Shown here: in pieces, positions 11,421-23,893 of the stretch
Position numbering within the stretch: the first letter of the stretch is position 1
Layout: every line of letters starts with the position of its first letter
Assembly: GCA_051294375.1 (NCBI GenBank)
Contig: JBJCIZ010000239.1
Span: forward strand, 2,741,476-2,805,475
DNA length: 64,000 nucleotides
From: Paraspadella gotoi
Taxonomy: Eukaryota; Chaetognatha
Reading direction: 5' to 3'
Program-made: the position numbers and the translations under genes
Notes under the pieces: model-generated
What the model saw: the letters and a program-made list of their open reading frames with translations, nothing else
Told to the model about the DNA's origin: nothing
Databases searched by the model: none

Positions 11421-11431
11421 TTTTTTTTCAG
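11421..11431 (+). promoter_or_regulatory. 3'-splice-site-like block before RFK
   Basis: Run of eight T followed by CAG and GGG, 102 bp before the RFK ATG and 109 bp after the FNTA stop. No room for an upstream RFK exon plus promoter is obvious, so a spliced-leader acceptor or a short leader intron are the two readings. Confidence 0.4.
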
Positions 11432-11533
11432 GGGATATTTTGACATGAAGATTTGCATGTAACAAAACTCATGATCGAGATATTTTCCCTTGAGTCGTCG
11501 ACGTCGTCCTGACCCCTCGCTTCCGCCGTTTCC

Positions 11534-12174
11534 ATGGAGACTCGTCTCCCCTACTTCACGGAAGGCGAGGTCATACGCGGCTTCGGTCGTGGGAGCAAAG
11601 AATTGGGCATCCCGACGGCCAACTTCCCCGATGACGTCGTGAATCAACTTCCCGACGAGATCACCACCGGGATATTTTTTGGGTGGGCCAAGCTCGAGGA
11701 CGAACCCGTCCGGGGGATGGTAGTTAGTATAGGTGCGTCTGGATTTGTTTCTTTCTTCCTTTATGAAACCTTTAACCTTTAACATTGATGTTTGTCTTCC
11801 CCATATTTCCAACCCGTTGTAACATTTAACAATCATTTATAAAGCCTTAAACATTGTTACATCGTCAAGATGTTGAATCCATAGTCTCCTCCAATCAAAT
11901 TTCCGCCCCCCCCCCAAAAGGCTGGAATCCTTTCTACAACAACACGAAGCGAACGATCGAAACTCACATCCTCCACGAGTACGACGAAGACTTTTACGGG
12001 TCCCGACTCAAAATCGCCATCGCGGGATTCATCCGCCCGGAAAAAAACTTTTCTTCTGTCGACGACCTCGTCGCCGAAATTCGCCACGACATCCGAGTCG
12101 CCGGGGAGAAGCTCCGCCTTTCGGAACACGAGGCGCTCAAGGCCGCGAAATTCTTTGTCGCCAACAAAACTTGA
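11534..12174 (+). CDS. RFK: RFK, riboflavin kinase, 2 exons, 150 aa
   Basis: Exons 11534-11732 and 11921-12174; 150 aa (human 155). RFK phosphorylates riboflavin with ATP to FMN, the first step to FMN and FAD; the flavin enzymes PDPR and its relatives depend on this supply. Seen: LPYFTEGEVIRGFGRGSKEL followed by GIPTANFPDD (the flavokinase nucleotide-binding loop and PTAN motif), TGIFFGWA, the splice-joined MVVSIGWNPFYNNTK, METHI-like IETHILHEYDEDFYG with the catalytic glutamate, and IAGFIRPEKNF. The intron is phase 1 and its acceptor is preceded by AAAA rather than pyrimidines (CCCCCCCCCAAAAG), which is unusual, but frame and family alignment require it. The start matches the animal N-terminus. 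Confidence 0.96.
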
Positions 12175-12561
12175 TAAAGAGGCGCGGGGGGGGGGGATTG
12201 AGGATGGGGCAGTCGGGGAGAATCGTTGAGTCGAGGGCTATGATCGATGAGCTTGGATCGTTTTAAATTTTTCTTACGGGGTCGTCAGTCACCTCGGTCG
12301 TTCGTTTTGTTAAGTTGTCTTTAAACTTTAAATCTATTGAACATTATTCGCGTTGATTGACGATGTATGTTCACTGGAGAAAAAGAAATGATGGTAAAGG
12401 ACTTTTGCCGGCCTTAAATTCCTCCAATCCTATTTTTAGAAGGCCCACTGGCGTTTCTCGTTGATCTTCGTTAGTACAATTTTTATATAATGATTTTCAA
12501 TTATGATTATATTTTTTCAGATGCGAAAGTAAAAAAATCGTGTCCCAGGGAGGAATGAACA
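12175..12561. other. Intergenic, RFK to MVK
   Basis: No exon found. A G-run (12186-12196) follows the RFK stop. The block TATATTTTTTCAG ending at 12520, 41 bp before the MVK ATG, is a good 3' splice site and is followed by ATGCG, as before FNTA. Confidence 0.5.
12508..12520 (+). promoter_or_regulatory. 3'-splice-site-like block before MVK
   Basis: TATATTTTTTCAG followed by ATGCGAAAG; the MVK start is 41 bp further on. It is the third such block among the tightly packed FNTA, RFK and MVK genes. A leader intron is the alternative to trans-splicing. Confidence 0.45.
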
Positions 12562-14732
12562 ATGGAGGAGATTGTGTTCAGCGCCCCGGGAAAAGTGATA
12601 TTGCACGGGGAGCATGCCGTGGTTCACGGCAAGACCGCCCTCGCCGCCGCCCTCAATCTGAGAACCTTTGTACGACTCGTCGTGAAATCTGGTGAAGGCG
12701 TGAATGACGGGGACGGTGGTGAGGGAACGGGAGGCCCGGCGCCCGAGCTTCGCGTCAATCTCACAGATTTGGGTTTTACCTGCGGCTGGAGAATCGAGGA
12801 GCTCGAGAGGTCAGATATTTGTTTCACAGGTTATATCTTTCTCCTGTCCCAGTCAAAAAGTTATTCGGTTCTTTTTTTTTATTTCAGTGTACAAAAACCC
12901 TTATTTAAATTAGAAATTTAATTATCTTATCAGAGAGAATGAGAGAGAGAGAGAGAGAAAAGAAAAAACAAGAAAGAAATATTTCAACAAACAACAGATA
13001 TCGAATTACAATTTGAAACGATCTGGATAATGTTCTCCGTTAAAAAAAAAAAAAAAAACGCTCGTTCTTTCCCGCAGCCTCCTCCCTGCCTACAAAGTGG
13101 ATCGTAGACGGCCGACTAAGACTCCGAAGAAGAAGCAGAAAGACTCTGGTTTCGTCCCTCAAGAAGATGGGAACTTCAACTTTGCCAACGACCCTTCGAG
13201 CAACACACTCGCCTCCTTAGTCGATCTCATTTCCAAAAAAAGTAAAACCATTTTTTTTTTCTTTGAAAAGAAATTGGGTGAGATTTTTTTACAAGTTCTT
13301 TCGCGTTTTGACTATTTTAAGCGAGTGAACTGACGTCCAAGTCTGCGGTGGAAAGGGCCTTGCTCCCTTTACTCCATCTCTACCTCGGCATTTGCGGAAC
13401 GCACGCCCGTTACCGGTCTCAACGACTGACCGCCGGAAAAATTATCGTGGCCTCCAACGTGCCTGTCGGGGCTGGACTGGGCTCTTCGGCATCGTTTTGC
13501 ACGACCCTCGCCGCGACCTTCTTGAAGTGAGATCAGAAAAAGTAAAGCTATTAAGTATTAAGTTATTTTTAAGTTGTTAACTCTTAAAAAATCTTACTTT
13601 TAAACGTTCCAATATAATTAACGTTAGTAATAAAATTATCTCAGATACTGTGGCGTGACGGAAAAGAAAACCGTAAATAGTTGGGCTTTCGTGGGCGAAA
13701 AACTCATCCACGGTTCGCCGAGCGGAATCGACAACTCGGTGGCCACATTCGGTAAACTCATCCTTTTTCGCGACGGACGAATCACGACCCTCGACTTCGC
13801 CCCGAGTTTCAACGTCCTGCTCATCGACACTAAAGTCCCCAGATCCACTAAGGTTATTTTACTTTTCAGTTTCGTTTTTTTGTCTTGGCCTCTGGCCAGT
13901 GGCCACAAGCGCTGCTTCACTTCCCTCCCCGACATCAGGATCTGGTGGCCTCGGTTCGAAAACGTCTCTCGGCGACGCCATCGATCATCAATCCCATCTT
14001 CGACAGCATCGATGGCATCTCCCGCTCCAGCGAGCAGCTCCTTCGGGATTTGAGCAAAACGCAAGACGCGGAGACTCGGAGCGAGATCCACGAGAAAATG
14101 GGTCATCTTTTCGACACGAATCATTTTCTTCTCAATGCCTTGGGGGTCGGGCACGAAGCCTTGGACGAGGCTCGCTCCATCGCGAAAACTATAGGTGAAG
14201 AAAGGACACTTTTTATTTTTATTATTTTGTTTTTAAAACTAATTTTATTATGTTTTTAAGGGCTTTAAAATTGCATAGTTTTAAAAAAACAAAATGTTTA
14301 TCTTTTTAAATTATTCATTAAATTTATGGACAGAGACCAAAAAAAAGCGTCTAATTGCATCGCTTCTATTCGTGTTTAAAAAAAATATCCGACTCCCCCC
14401 CCCCATCTTTCCAAGGATGCCTTCCAACAAAACTAACCGGCGCGGGCGGCGGCGGCTGCGCCATCTCTCTCGTCTTCGAGGGCGCCGACGAAATTGTGAT
14501 CGACGCGGTCGTGGAGTCCTTAGAGCGGCGAAACTTTGCCTGTTGGCGGACGTCGGTCGGCGACGAAGGAGTCGTTAATCACTCAGATATCATCGACGAA
14601 CCCAGCGTCTTACTTCGTTCAATCATGAAAAACGCCTACGATTTTCCGCCCAAACTCTTTGCCGACGACGACGACGACGACGACGATAATCCCCACCACG
14701 ACGATATTCCCGCGCGCAACGGACACGTCTGA
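12562..14732 (+). CDS. MVK: MVK, mevalonate kinase, 6 exons, 465 aa
   Basis: Exons 12562-12809, 13078-13241, 13322-13526, 13645-13852, 13939-14194, 14416-14732. MVK phosphorylates mevalonate with ATP in the cytosol or peroxisome, feeding sterol, dolichol and prenyl synthesis. Seen: APGKVILHGEHAVVHGK at the N-terminus (catalytic Lys), the GHMP loop NVPVGAGLGSSASF, GSPSGIDNSV with the catalytic Asp, LLNALGVGHEALDEA, and LTGAGGGGCAISL near the C-terminus. Length exceeds the human 396 aa because of a Lys/Arg-rich insert in exon 2 (RRRPTKTPKKKQKDSG), a glycine-rich insert in exon 1, and a C-terminal tail with a run of eight aspartates encoded by GAC repeats. The insert might target the protein; this is inference. 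Intron 1 has a (GA)n tract. Confidence 0.95.
12931..12958. repeat. (GA)n microsatellite in MVK intron 1
   Basis: GA dinucleotide run with one interruption, lying in the intron between MVK exons 1 and 2. Confidence 0.85.
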
Positions 14733-15212
14733 GTCTCTTGGCGGATCTCTTTGTTCGACTGACAAATTTTTTTTACCCTTTCTTTTTAGGTCATAATTTT
14801 TTTTATTTTTGACTGATATTGTTGTTAATTTATTTGGGTACTTTTTTTTTTTAACTGAACTGTGTTACAGGATGAAAAATAAGGTCATGACCCCGAACAA
14901 ATTGAAATTGATAATCAAAAAGTCCGAAACATGTTGGTTTCCTGAAAAAAAATAAGGGTAAGTAATTTTGAACCCCTACATTTTATAAATTTTTGACAAC
15001 TGCACAGGACTACCTATTTTTGATAGCTAATTCAAAGTCAGATTTTAAAACATTTAAAAGTAACAATTGATAAAAAAAATCCAAATAATAATAATAATAA
15101 TAATAATAATACAAGAAGGGGTTCTCAATTACTCATCTCGTCACAAGCAAAAAAAAAAAAGCTCCACCAGTAAAAAACCCGCTACTCCGTGAGTAGGGAA
15201 AGAATAAGAAAC
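14733..15212. other. Intergenic, MVK to DOCK7-like, with (AAT)n
   Basis: AT-rich non-coding DNA with several T and A homopolymers. An (AAT)n run of about nine units lies at 15084-15110. No exon is supported. TTCCACCAG-type sequence near 15160-15172 could be a leader acceptor but is weak. Confidence 0.55.
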
Positions 15213-18200
15213 ATGGCGGACGTGCGAACCGTCTCCTCCAACGGGAAGAGGGCCTTCGCTTCTCGCATTAACAAGCGGGGTCACGTAGCCGCGCGGCGAG
15301 AAGCCGCCTCGATGCATCTTCCCGATCATCATCCGGGATTCGGTCCAAGTTCCCCCGCCGGTCTCCTGCAGGTTCGCGACGAGAGAGAGCGAGTCGCCAG
15401 ATGAGAATCATGGGTCTAAAAACGTCCCCCACTCGTAACTAATTCTGCCCCCCCCCTCGCTGCGTCCACAGGGCATCAACCCGGCCCTCTACGGCGCTGG
15501 ACCGTCGGCGATGAGCCAGCCTTGCGTGATGGACGTGGTGGAGCCTCTCGACTTTGAGGAATACATGACGGCGCAGCAGACCATTCTCGATTGCGACCCC
15601 ATGAAGCAACTTCTCGAGTTTCCCGTCGACGACATCCTCGTCTCGCAGTTGCCGCCCAAGTGTCCCACCGTCAGCCCGATCCTCCCGGAAGAAGGGTGAG
15701 AGACTTCGTTAAAATAAATGGATTTCTTGTTCACATATTAGGCTTAATATTTTCCTTTCTAGGGCCGAATTGGATCCCCACGTTCGCGATTGCCTCAGAA
15801 CCTACACTTCAGATTATACGGTGGTGACTCGTCGATACCAAGCGCACTCGTCCGCGGTTTGCGTGCGGGATCATCAAATGGAAAGGAACCGGGTCATCCT
15901 CGAAACTCCTTTGCAGGTTTGGGTCGGTGCGGTCTAATTTGCAGGGTTTGTGAAAAGGCCTTTTCAAAATGGGCCTAATCGAATCAAATTTTAATGTTTT
16001 CTACTTAGGAATTCGCCGTTGACCTCGAATCTCCCGAAGACGTCGCCCGCCTGGAAAGTTCTACGGATCCAGATCCTCCTTCCTCGGGCCGACCTTCCAC
16101 CGGGTCAGTAGCCTCCAACGCCTCCACCCTCGTCCCGGATTCCGACGCCGCCGACTCCATTGACTCGTCCTTCACTCCGCGCGGGTCGTGGGCCTCCTCC
16201 ATCTTCGATCTGAAGACGACGGAGGCAGACCCGATCCTCGATCACGTCCTGGACAGATCGGTCTCGGGAGAAAAGCGGGATCAACTCAACGAGAACGAAA
16301 GGAGCGAGGAGAGACATCAAAGCATCTTTACTCTCTATCCCATGCAACGGGTATTTTTTTTTTTTTGTTTATGTTTTTTTTTTGTTTAAAAACAGAGAGA
16401 GAGAGAAGAGAGGAGGACGAGAGAGAGAGAGAGAGCGCGAGAATAGATCACGCGTTTTGATTTTTCCTTATCCAAACGAAAAGGATGACGAAATGGTTGA
16501 ACGGCGTCTTCCCGCTGATCCGCCTTCCACAGCCTCCGAGGGAACGACACTCCGCATCTTTCTCCAGTGCCTCCAACTCAAGCTCGGTTCGGCCGAGTTG
16601 CACGGCGAGCTCGAACCCATCTTCGCCTCGCTGGCGCTTTATGACGTTCATGCACGGAAAAAGGTTTGTGGTCTTAGCTTGAGTTTAAAGCAAGCTTTGA
16701 GACATGTAGTGGCCAATTCTTATTTCTTCAGGTTTCGGAAAACTTTTACTTCGATCTAAACAGCGATAACATTACCAAGATGCTGTCCAACCACATTCCC
16801 CACGTTTCTAAATCGTCGAATAGCAAGTACGTTTCTCGTTTTACAATTTTTCGCAAGTTTCTTGTTGATTCCCTTTTTTTTCCTCATCTCGGTCAGGTCG
16901 GCAATTTTGGAGTTGAGTTCCACCAACTCGGATCTCTGCCTGGTTCTCCGGCTGGAGAAAGTCCTGCAACAAGGCGACATCTCCGAGGTGCTCAAGCCTT
17001 ACACGGAGGACGACAAGAACCGAGAAAAAGTCAGGACCAATGCCGCTTCTTTCTGCGACCGGCTCGGCTGCTACAGAATGCCCATCGCATGGACGGGGAT
17101 CTACATTATGCAGTAAGATTTGTGGTGGGATTTCTGCTGTTTCGAAATTCACGTTTTTCACTTATTTTTTAAAATTTTTTTGTAGATACATCACTGGAGG
17201 CGGAACTTCGAGTCTAGAGAGCGAATCTCGTCGCGGCGGCGGAGACCACTCCTTCGACGATCAACCCCGAACCGGAAGTTTGGAACGCGGACTCTCTTCC
17301 TCCGCCTACAACTCTTTTAGACGCCGCGCGGGTCAAGCGGCCGGAACCGACACCGCCTCCGTCAGCAGTTTCCCCACCGACCCATTCGTGAGAGGATCTT
17401 TGGATCGAAAGTCTGGTGTGTTAACGCGTTTCACAACATTCCTCAATATAATTTAACAAATTCCCCCTTTTTTTGTTTAAAGGTCATTCCGAACGCGGAG
17501 GTCGTGCCAACTCCATGTGGGGAGGGTCCTCCCTGGGCCAAGACGCCGGGGATCTCAACCTGACGCAAGGAGCCTTTTCCCCGAGCGCCTTCGAAGACTT
17601 CCAACCGGTCAAGCTCACCGTCAATTCGTTCTTCAAACAAGAAAACGACCGAATGAACGACGACGACCTTTATCGCGCCCTCGCCGACCTCAAGCGGCCC
17701 AATGCGAGCTTGAAGCGGTTTAAGAGCATTCCCGGCACCTTCAGCCTGGAAATCTCCCCCGCGCCGGAGAACTATCCCGGTTCCCTCTCCCCCGAACTTT
17801 ACCCGATAGTCGTCCCCTCGCCCGTTCCGGAAACCTCGATTCCCACCAAGTGCCTCATGGAGTTTCCCGCGCATCCAGTATTTTCACTTCACAGCCATTA
17901 CAGGAATCTCCTCTACGTTTATCCCCTTAATCTTAACTTCGCCAACCGCGGGGGTCAGGCGCGCAACATCGCCATTAAAGGTCTTTTTATAATTGATGAA
18001 ATAATTATTTAACCTTAAATTTAGTGAGTTCTTAAATCTTATTTGCATATTGCACCATTTTGAATCATTTAACAAAAAAACGATGAGGAGGTTTCGTGCG
18101 TTTTACTTAAAAAAGGTAGTCATAACTCCGCTTTTTAACATTTTAATCCATTTGAAAACAAAAGTGTTGGTAAAATTTTACATTCCTCGCTCACTATGTT

Positions 18201-21200
18201 ATATACGAGTAGAAAAATAACCGACTGGTTACTAACCAGTGGTTAGGTTTCAAGCAGCGCCACTCAAATTAAGCCAATGTGGTATTAATGAGTTGTCGTT
18301 TTCTCTTCACTTTCACCCAACCCTTCCAGTGCAATTCATGGCGGGCGAAGATGATTCCTTCGCGATGCCCGTCATCTTCGGGAAGTCCTCGTCACCCGAG
18401 TTCCTCCAAGAGGCCTACACTTCCGTCACTTGGCACAACCGGAACCCGGATTTTTACGACGAGATCAAGATCCGACTGCCGGCGAAACTCGGTGATCAGC
18501 ACCACATCAAATTTACCTTTTACCACATCTCCTGCCAGAAAAAGGCGGACCAGGTTCGACTTAACCTTAAACCATTTATTGTTTATTTATTATAAAATGT
18601 TTAAATCTTAATCCTCAGCCGTCGTCGGTGGAAACCCCGATCGGTTGGACGTGGGTGCCGATGCTGACGAATAATCGGCTCACGACCGGAGAGTTGCACC
18701 TTCCCGTGACGCTGGAGAAACCGCCTGCCAACTATCACGTCCTCTCGCCGGAAGTGGAGTTGCCCGGCATCAAGTGGATCGACAACCACAAACCCCTCTT
18801 CAAATTGAGAATCAACGCCATGTCTTCCATTCACACGCAGGTTGGCGTTGTGGCCAAAAGTAAAAAACCAACAGCATTTTGGTGAAACTTGTTGTATTGC
18901 GATTTTACATTTTTCAGGATAAATCTCTGGACCATTTCCTTTTCCTTTCTGGTTGCGCGGAATCCGCCCGCCTTCCCCGCCACATCAACGACTGCGATAT
19001 GGAAGCGGAAATGAAAAAGTCGATCGTTCAACTCACGGGCGCCGGACCCGAACCGCTCGTCCACTTTCTCCCGCTCATCTTCGACAAGCTTCTGCTCTTG
19101 CTGGTCCGCCCTCCCTGCATCAACGGGCAGACGTTGATGCTTCAGACGGCCATTTTCGAGACGCTCGGCCGCCTCGTCCGCAAGTTGAAGGATCTGAAAG
19201 AAATAAAGGAATCGACGGACGCTCACGGACGCTGCTCCGTCATCACCTCGTACCTGCAGTACCGCGTGACGCTTCCGCGGGTGGAGACGCCGCCTTGCGC
19301 CAACGAAACGGCGATGACGACCTCGACGTCCATGACACCCATCGCCACCTTCACCGGCGTCTCCACCGGCGGCGGGTTCATACGACCCACTTCGCGTCCC
19401 TCCGTCACTTCCGCGATCGGCGAGACGCCTTCCGCTCATTTGTTCGGCAGGTCGAACAGCAATCCGGACATCATGCCGCCAACGTCGTCGTCGTCGCCTC
19501 CGGCTGGTATGATCACTTGAATACAATTTCACGGAAATATGAATATCAGTACAACTAGGTTTCCTTGTTATCTCCTTTCAGACGGTCCCACCCATAGTTC
19601 CGGATTCGACCGCCAGGGCAGCCTTCGCACCAGTCACGACCAGGTGACCATGACGACCAGAAAGAGCGTTCATGAGGAATTGGTGTTGCAATGGATCGTT
19701 GCCAGCGGCAGTAGCAAGGAGATGGCCTTGTCTCAAGCCAACTTTTTCTTCGAGCTCATGATCAAAAGCATGTCGTGCTATCTTCATCAAACAAATCGTC
19801 TCAACAGTCCTCAGCGGCAGGGGAGATTTCCTCAGCATTTTATGGATGATTTGAAGGTGAAGATCTTAATGACATTCTGTGATGGCCTAGCTTTTTTTTT
19901 ACTCATTTCACTTCCATTTTCTTTTCTTCGTCATAGAGTTTGATCGAGAACATGACCCGAGAAATCATGTATCGTCGCCATCATTGGGACGAGCATAAAG
20001 ACATCAATTCGGTGGAGCAAATGAACCACGCTTTGGCCTTTTTCATTTACGATCTTTTTTCCCTCGTGGATCGCGGATTCGTTTTTCGGCTCATCTCCAA
20101 ATATTGCGAGCAGATTTCTCTCAAGATATCTTCAGTGACTGAAAGAGAGATGGTGGCTTTTTTTTCTTTGAGGTGAGTCGTCGAGTTATTTTCCGATTGA
20201 TTAACTTTTTAATCGGCATTATTATCGATCCTTATCCGCAGATTGGACTTTCTCCGGATCGTTTGTAGCCACGAGCATTTCGTGGCTTTGAACTTGCCGT
20301 TTTTGATCGTGTCTAATCCCTCTGGCAAAGACAACAACAGTCCGACACCAAGCATCAACAGTTCTATATCCAACACTTCTTCTTTGACTTCCACTGGTAA
20401 AATACCCGATTCAAAATAGTGTATAAGAAAAAAAATTTTAATTTCATTGCCGCATTTTTTTAAAGGTACTATGGTGGAAAAAGGCCTTATGACGGAATTA
20501 TCTTACGATTTTTGTCAACAACACTTTCTCATTGGCCTCATACTGTCCGATTTGGATTCGGTACTTGGAATCAACAATCCCTTTTTACATTCCAAAGTAA
20601 CAGGATAAAAATATCGACTGCTTTACTTTTTTCTTTCACTAATCACTTAACAATTCTTTCCTTTTAGGCTGTCAATTTAATTCGCGGTCTCTTAACGTCA
20701 CACGACATGGACCCACGATATGCGTCTCCGGAATGTCGCGCAAGAGTCGCTGCCCTTTATCTTCCGCTTTTGGGAATCGTCATGGACGCTTTGCCTCAGC
20801 TGTTCGACCCTAATGCCGGTCAGTTTTTTTTTTCTTTCTATTCGTGAATAAAGTATTGCAGAAATATTTTTTTTTGTGGTTCGTTTTCAGACGATGTTAA
20901 TTCCGGAAGTGGCAGCAACGAAAGTAGCAGCGGCGGCGGCAGCGGCAGCCTTTACCGTCGCTCTTCGATTCACGAGAAAGGCACCGTCCGCATCAAAGCG
21001 ATGCCTCATCTCCTCGTCGGTTCCGGAGGCGACAATTTTGGCGAACCAATGAGCGGCGGTCTCGTTCGGGGTCAGCGTCCTCACTCCATGGACGCTGGGA
21101 CTCTGTTGAGCTCGAGCACCGAGGACGCCCTGGCTGAGGTTTCTCACTCTAGTCAACTCTACGGCGAACCGGGCGTCTCCGTTTCTTTGGATCCTTTTCA

Positions 21201-23299
21201 ACTTCAACCCCGACCGCAACCGTTGAACCAAGAAACGACTCGCCATCTAATGGCCTCCTTCCTTTGGGTCACGAAGAACAACGATCAAAACATTCTCCGC
21301 GTTTGGTGGAGCGAATTGCCGATCTCTCGGCTCAACCAGATGCTCGACGTTCTTTATCTCTGCCTCTCCAACTTCGAGTACAAAGGAAGCAAATTGATCG
21401 AGCGACGCTCGACGCTCGCCATGCGACGCTCCGTCGACATGCGTCACCGCCTCGAACTCGCGCTGCAGGGTGCCGGAAGCGCCAGGATGGAGCTCCTACG
21501 ACGCCGCGGAGCCGGATCGGGCTCCCCCGGCGCCGCCGCCGAGTCGGGCAACCGATTCGACAAGGACATGTGGTTTCAGTCCATCGACGCGGCGACCGAG
21601 AAAATGAGAACCCACGTTGTTCACGACTCTCACATCGAGGGAAATCTCACGACGGAGATCAACCTCATCGTCCTCGACACGTTGGAACACGTGATCCACG
21701 TGGCGCAGGTCATCGAGACGCACCAATCGCTCCTCTCCGCCGTCATGCGCATCATCCTCCACGCGCTGGCCATCAACCAAAGCACGCGCGCGCTGACCAG
21801 CTACTTCGCGACGCAACGGGCCCTCGTCTCCAAGTTTCCTCAGTTGCTGTTCGAGGAAGAGACCGATCAGTGCGCGGATTTGTGCCTGAGGCTTTTGGCT
21901 CATTGCGCCTCTCGAATCGCCGTCGTTCGAGCCAACGCCACGGCCTCTCTCTATTTGCTCATGAGACAAAATTTCGAGATCGGAAATAATTTCGCCCGAG
22001 TCAAGATGCAAGTGACGATGTCGTTGTCGTCGCTCGTCGGTCAGGATCAAAGATTCTCCGAGGCTTTTTTGAGGAGATCCTTGAAGACGATCTTGAGCTA
22101 CGCCGAGTCGGACGAGGAGTTGCACGACTCGACGTTTCCGGAACAAGTCAGAGACATGGCCTTCAATCTTCACATGATCCTTTCCGACACGGTCAAGATG
22201 AAAGAGTTTCAGGAAGATCCCGAGATGCTGCTGGACCTGATGTACCGCATCGCCAAGGGTTACCAGACTTCTCCCGATCTCCGCCTCACTTGGCTCCAGA
22301 ACATGGCGCAAAAGCACAACGAGCGCGGAAACCATGCCGAAGCTGCCATGTGCCTCGTCCACAGCGCCGCTCTGGTCGCAGAGTACCTCAACATGCTCGA
22401 GGATCAACCTTACCTTCCGGTCGGCTGCGTCGGATTTGAAGGCGTCTCTCCCAACGTCCTGGAGGAATCAGCCATCTCCGACGACGTCGTTTCCCCGGAC
22501 GAGGAGGGCATTTGCACGGGCAAGTTTTTCTCCACGTCGGGCATGGTCGGGCTCCTAGAAGCCGCCGCTAGCCATCTCTCTCAAGCCCACATGTGCGAAG
22601 TGGTCAACGAGGTCTACAAGATTCTCATTCCCATTCACGAAGCGAACCGCGACTACAAGAAGCTACAGCACGTGCACAACAAAGTGGCGATGGCCTTTGG
22701 CGAGATCGTGAAAAACGCGGGGAAGCGTTTCTTCGGTTCCTACTTTCGCGTCGGCTTTTACGGCGCCAACTTTAAAGATCTCGACGGCGAAGAGTTCGTC
22801 TACAAAGAGCCCGTATTCACCAAACTCGGCGACATCTCCAACCGGCTCGAGTCCTTCTACTCGGACCGATTCGGCGCCGACAACGTCGTCATCATCAAGG
22901 ACTCCCGCGTCCCGGAGAGGGAGGCTCTCGATCCCGAGAAAAACTACATCCAAGTCACTTACGTCGAACCTCACTTCGACGAATACGAGCGCAAGGATCG
23001 AGTGACCGAGTTCGAAAAAAACTATCGACTTCGCCGATTCGTCTACTCCACGCCCTTCACCGAAGGAGGGAAGCATCACGGAGAACTCGGGGAAAACTTT
23101 ATCCGCAAAACGATTCTGACGGTCGCCAACAGTTTTCCTTACGTCAAGACTCGGATCAACGTTGTCGAGAAAGAGTCAAACGAGTTGACGCCAATTGAGG
23201 TGGCGCTGGAGGACATTCAGAAGAAGATCTCTCAGCTGGTGAATGAGATCAACAGGGATCCTTGCGATACGAGGATGCTGCAGCTGGTCTTGCAGGTCG

Positions 23300-23355
<56 letters not shown>

Positions 23356-23893
23356 ACTTGATCGTATTATTTTCTTTCAAGGGTTGCATCGGAACTACTG
23401 TTAATCAAGGCCCCATGGAGATCGCCATGGTGTTCTTGTCTCCTGTCTCACGGGGCGATATTCCATCCACGATGCATCACACTCGTCTTCGTCTCGCCTT
23501 CAAAGAATTCTCTCGACGATGCAAGGAGGCGCTGCATAAGAACAAACAACTCACTGGTCAGAACCAAAGAGAGTTTCACAACGAGATGAACCGAAACTAC
23601 AAGTAATATTATTTTTATTTTATTGTTCCATTTTTGTTCGTTTTATTTTTATTTTTCGTCCGCTTTAAATATCGTCTTTTGTTTTCTGCAGCAAATTCGT
23701 GGAGAGACTAACTCCTCTGATCGCCAAAGAGGGCGCGCCGCTGGACGGGACGCTTCGTCGCAGTCCGAGGAAGCGTCACCTGCCGGCCATGGTTCATGCG
23801 CCGCTGCCGCAAGTGGCGTCTCTACCGGCGAACAATCAAGCTCCGACGTTTAGACAGAGTTCGCTCGTCATATCCGAACATCAAGATGTTTAA
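15213..23893 (+). CDS. DOCK7: DOCK6/7/8-subfamily guanine nucleotide exchange factor (DOCK7-like), 20 exons, about 2,302 aa
   Basis: Exons: 15213-15371, 15472-15695, 15763-15916, 16009-16350, 16484-16663, 16732-16826, 16897-17112, 17186-17415, 17483-17980, 18330-18553, 18619-18840, 18918-19506, 19582-19856, 19937-20172, 20242-20396, 20466-20596, 20668-20818, 20891-23295, 23382-23602, 23692-23893. DOCK proteins load GTP on Rac/Cdc42 at membranes. Seen: the DOCK-C N-terminal block ([23 protein letters not shown]), [26 protein letters not shown], the lipid-binding DHR1/C2 region from [19 protein letters not shown] to [11 protein letters not shown] (about 660-840), and the catalytic DHR2 in exon 18 onward ([47 protein letters not shown]). 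The match runs end to end with DOCK7/6/8; within that trio I lean to DOCK7. Exon 18 is 2,405 bp, far longer than all others. The tail after [18 protein letters not shown] is lineage-specific. Confidence 0.93.
16394..16440. repeat. (GA)n-rich tract in DOCK7-like intron 4
   Basis: Purine run of GA repeats with short interruptions in the 133-bp intron between exons 4 and 5. Confidence 0.85.
23303..23352. repeat. (GA)n microsatellite starting 7 bp inside a DOCK7-like intron
   Basis: About 24 GA units fill more than half of the 86-bp intron 18. The run begins almost directly after the donor GTCGGAGAC, so repeat length sets the donor-to-branch-point spacing. Confidence 0.9.
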
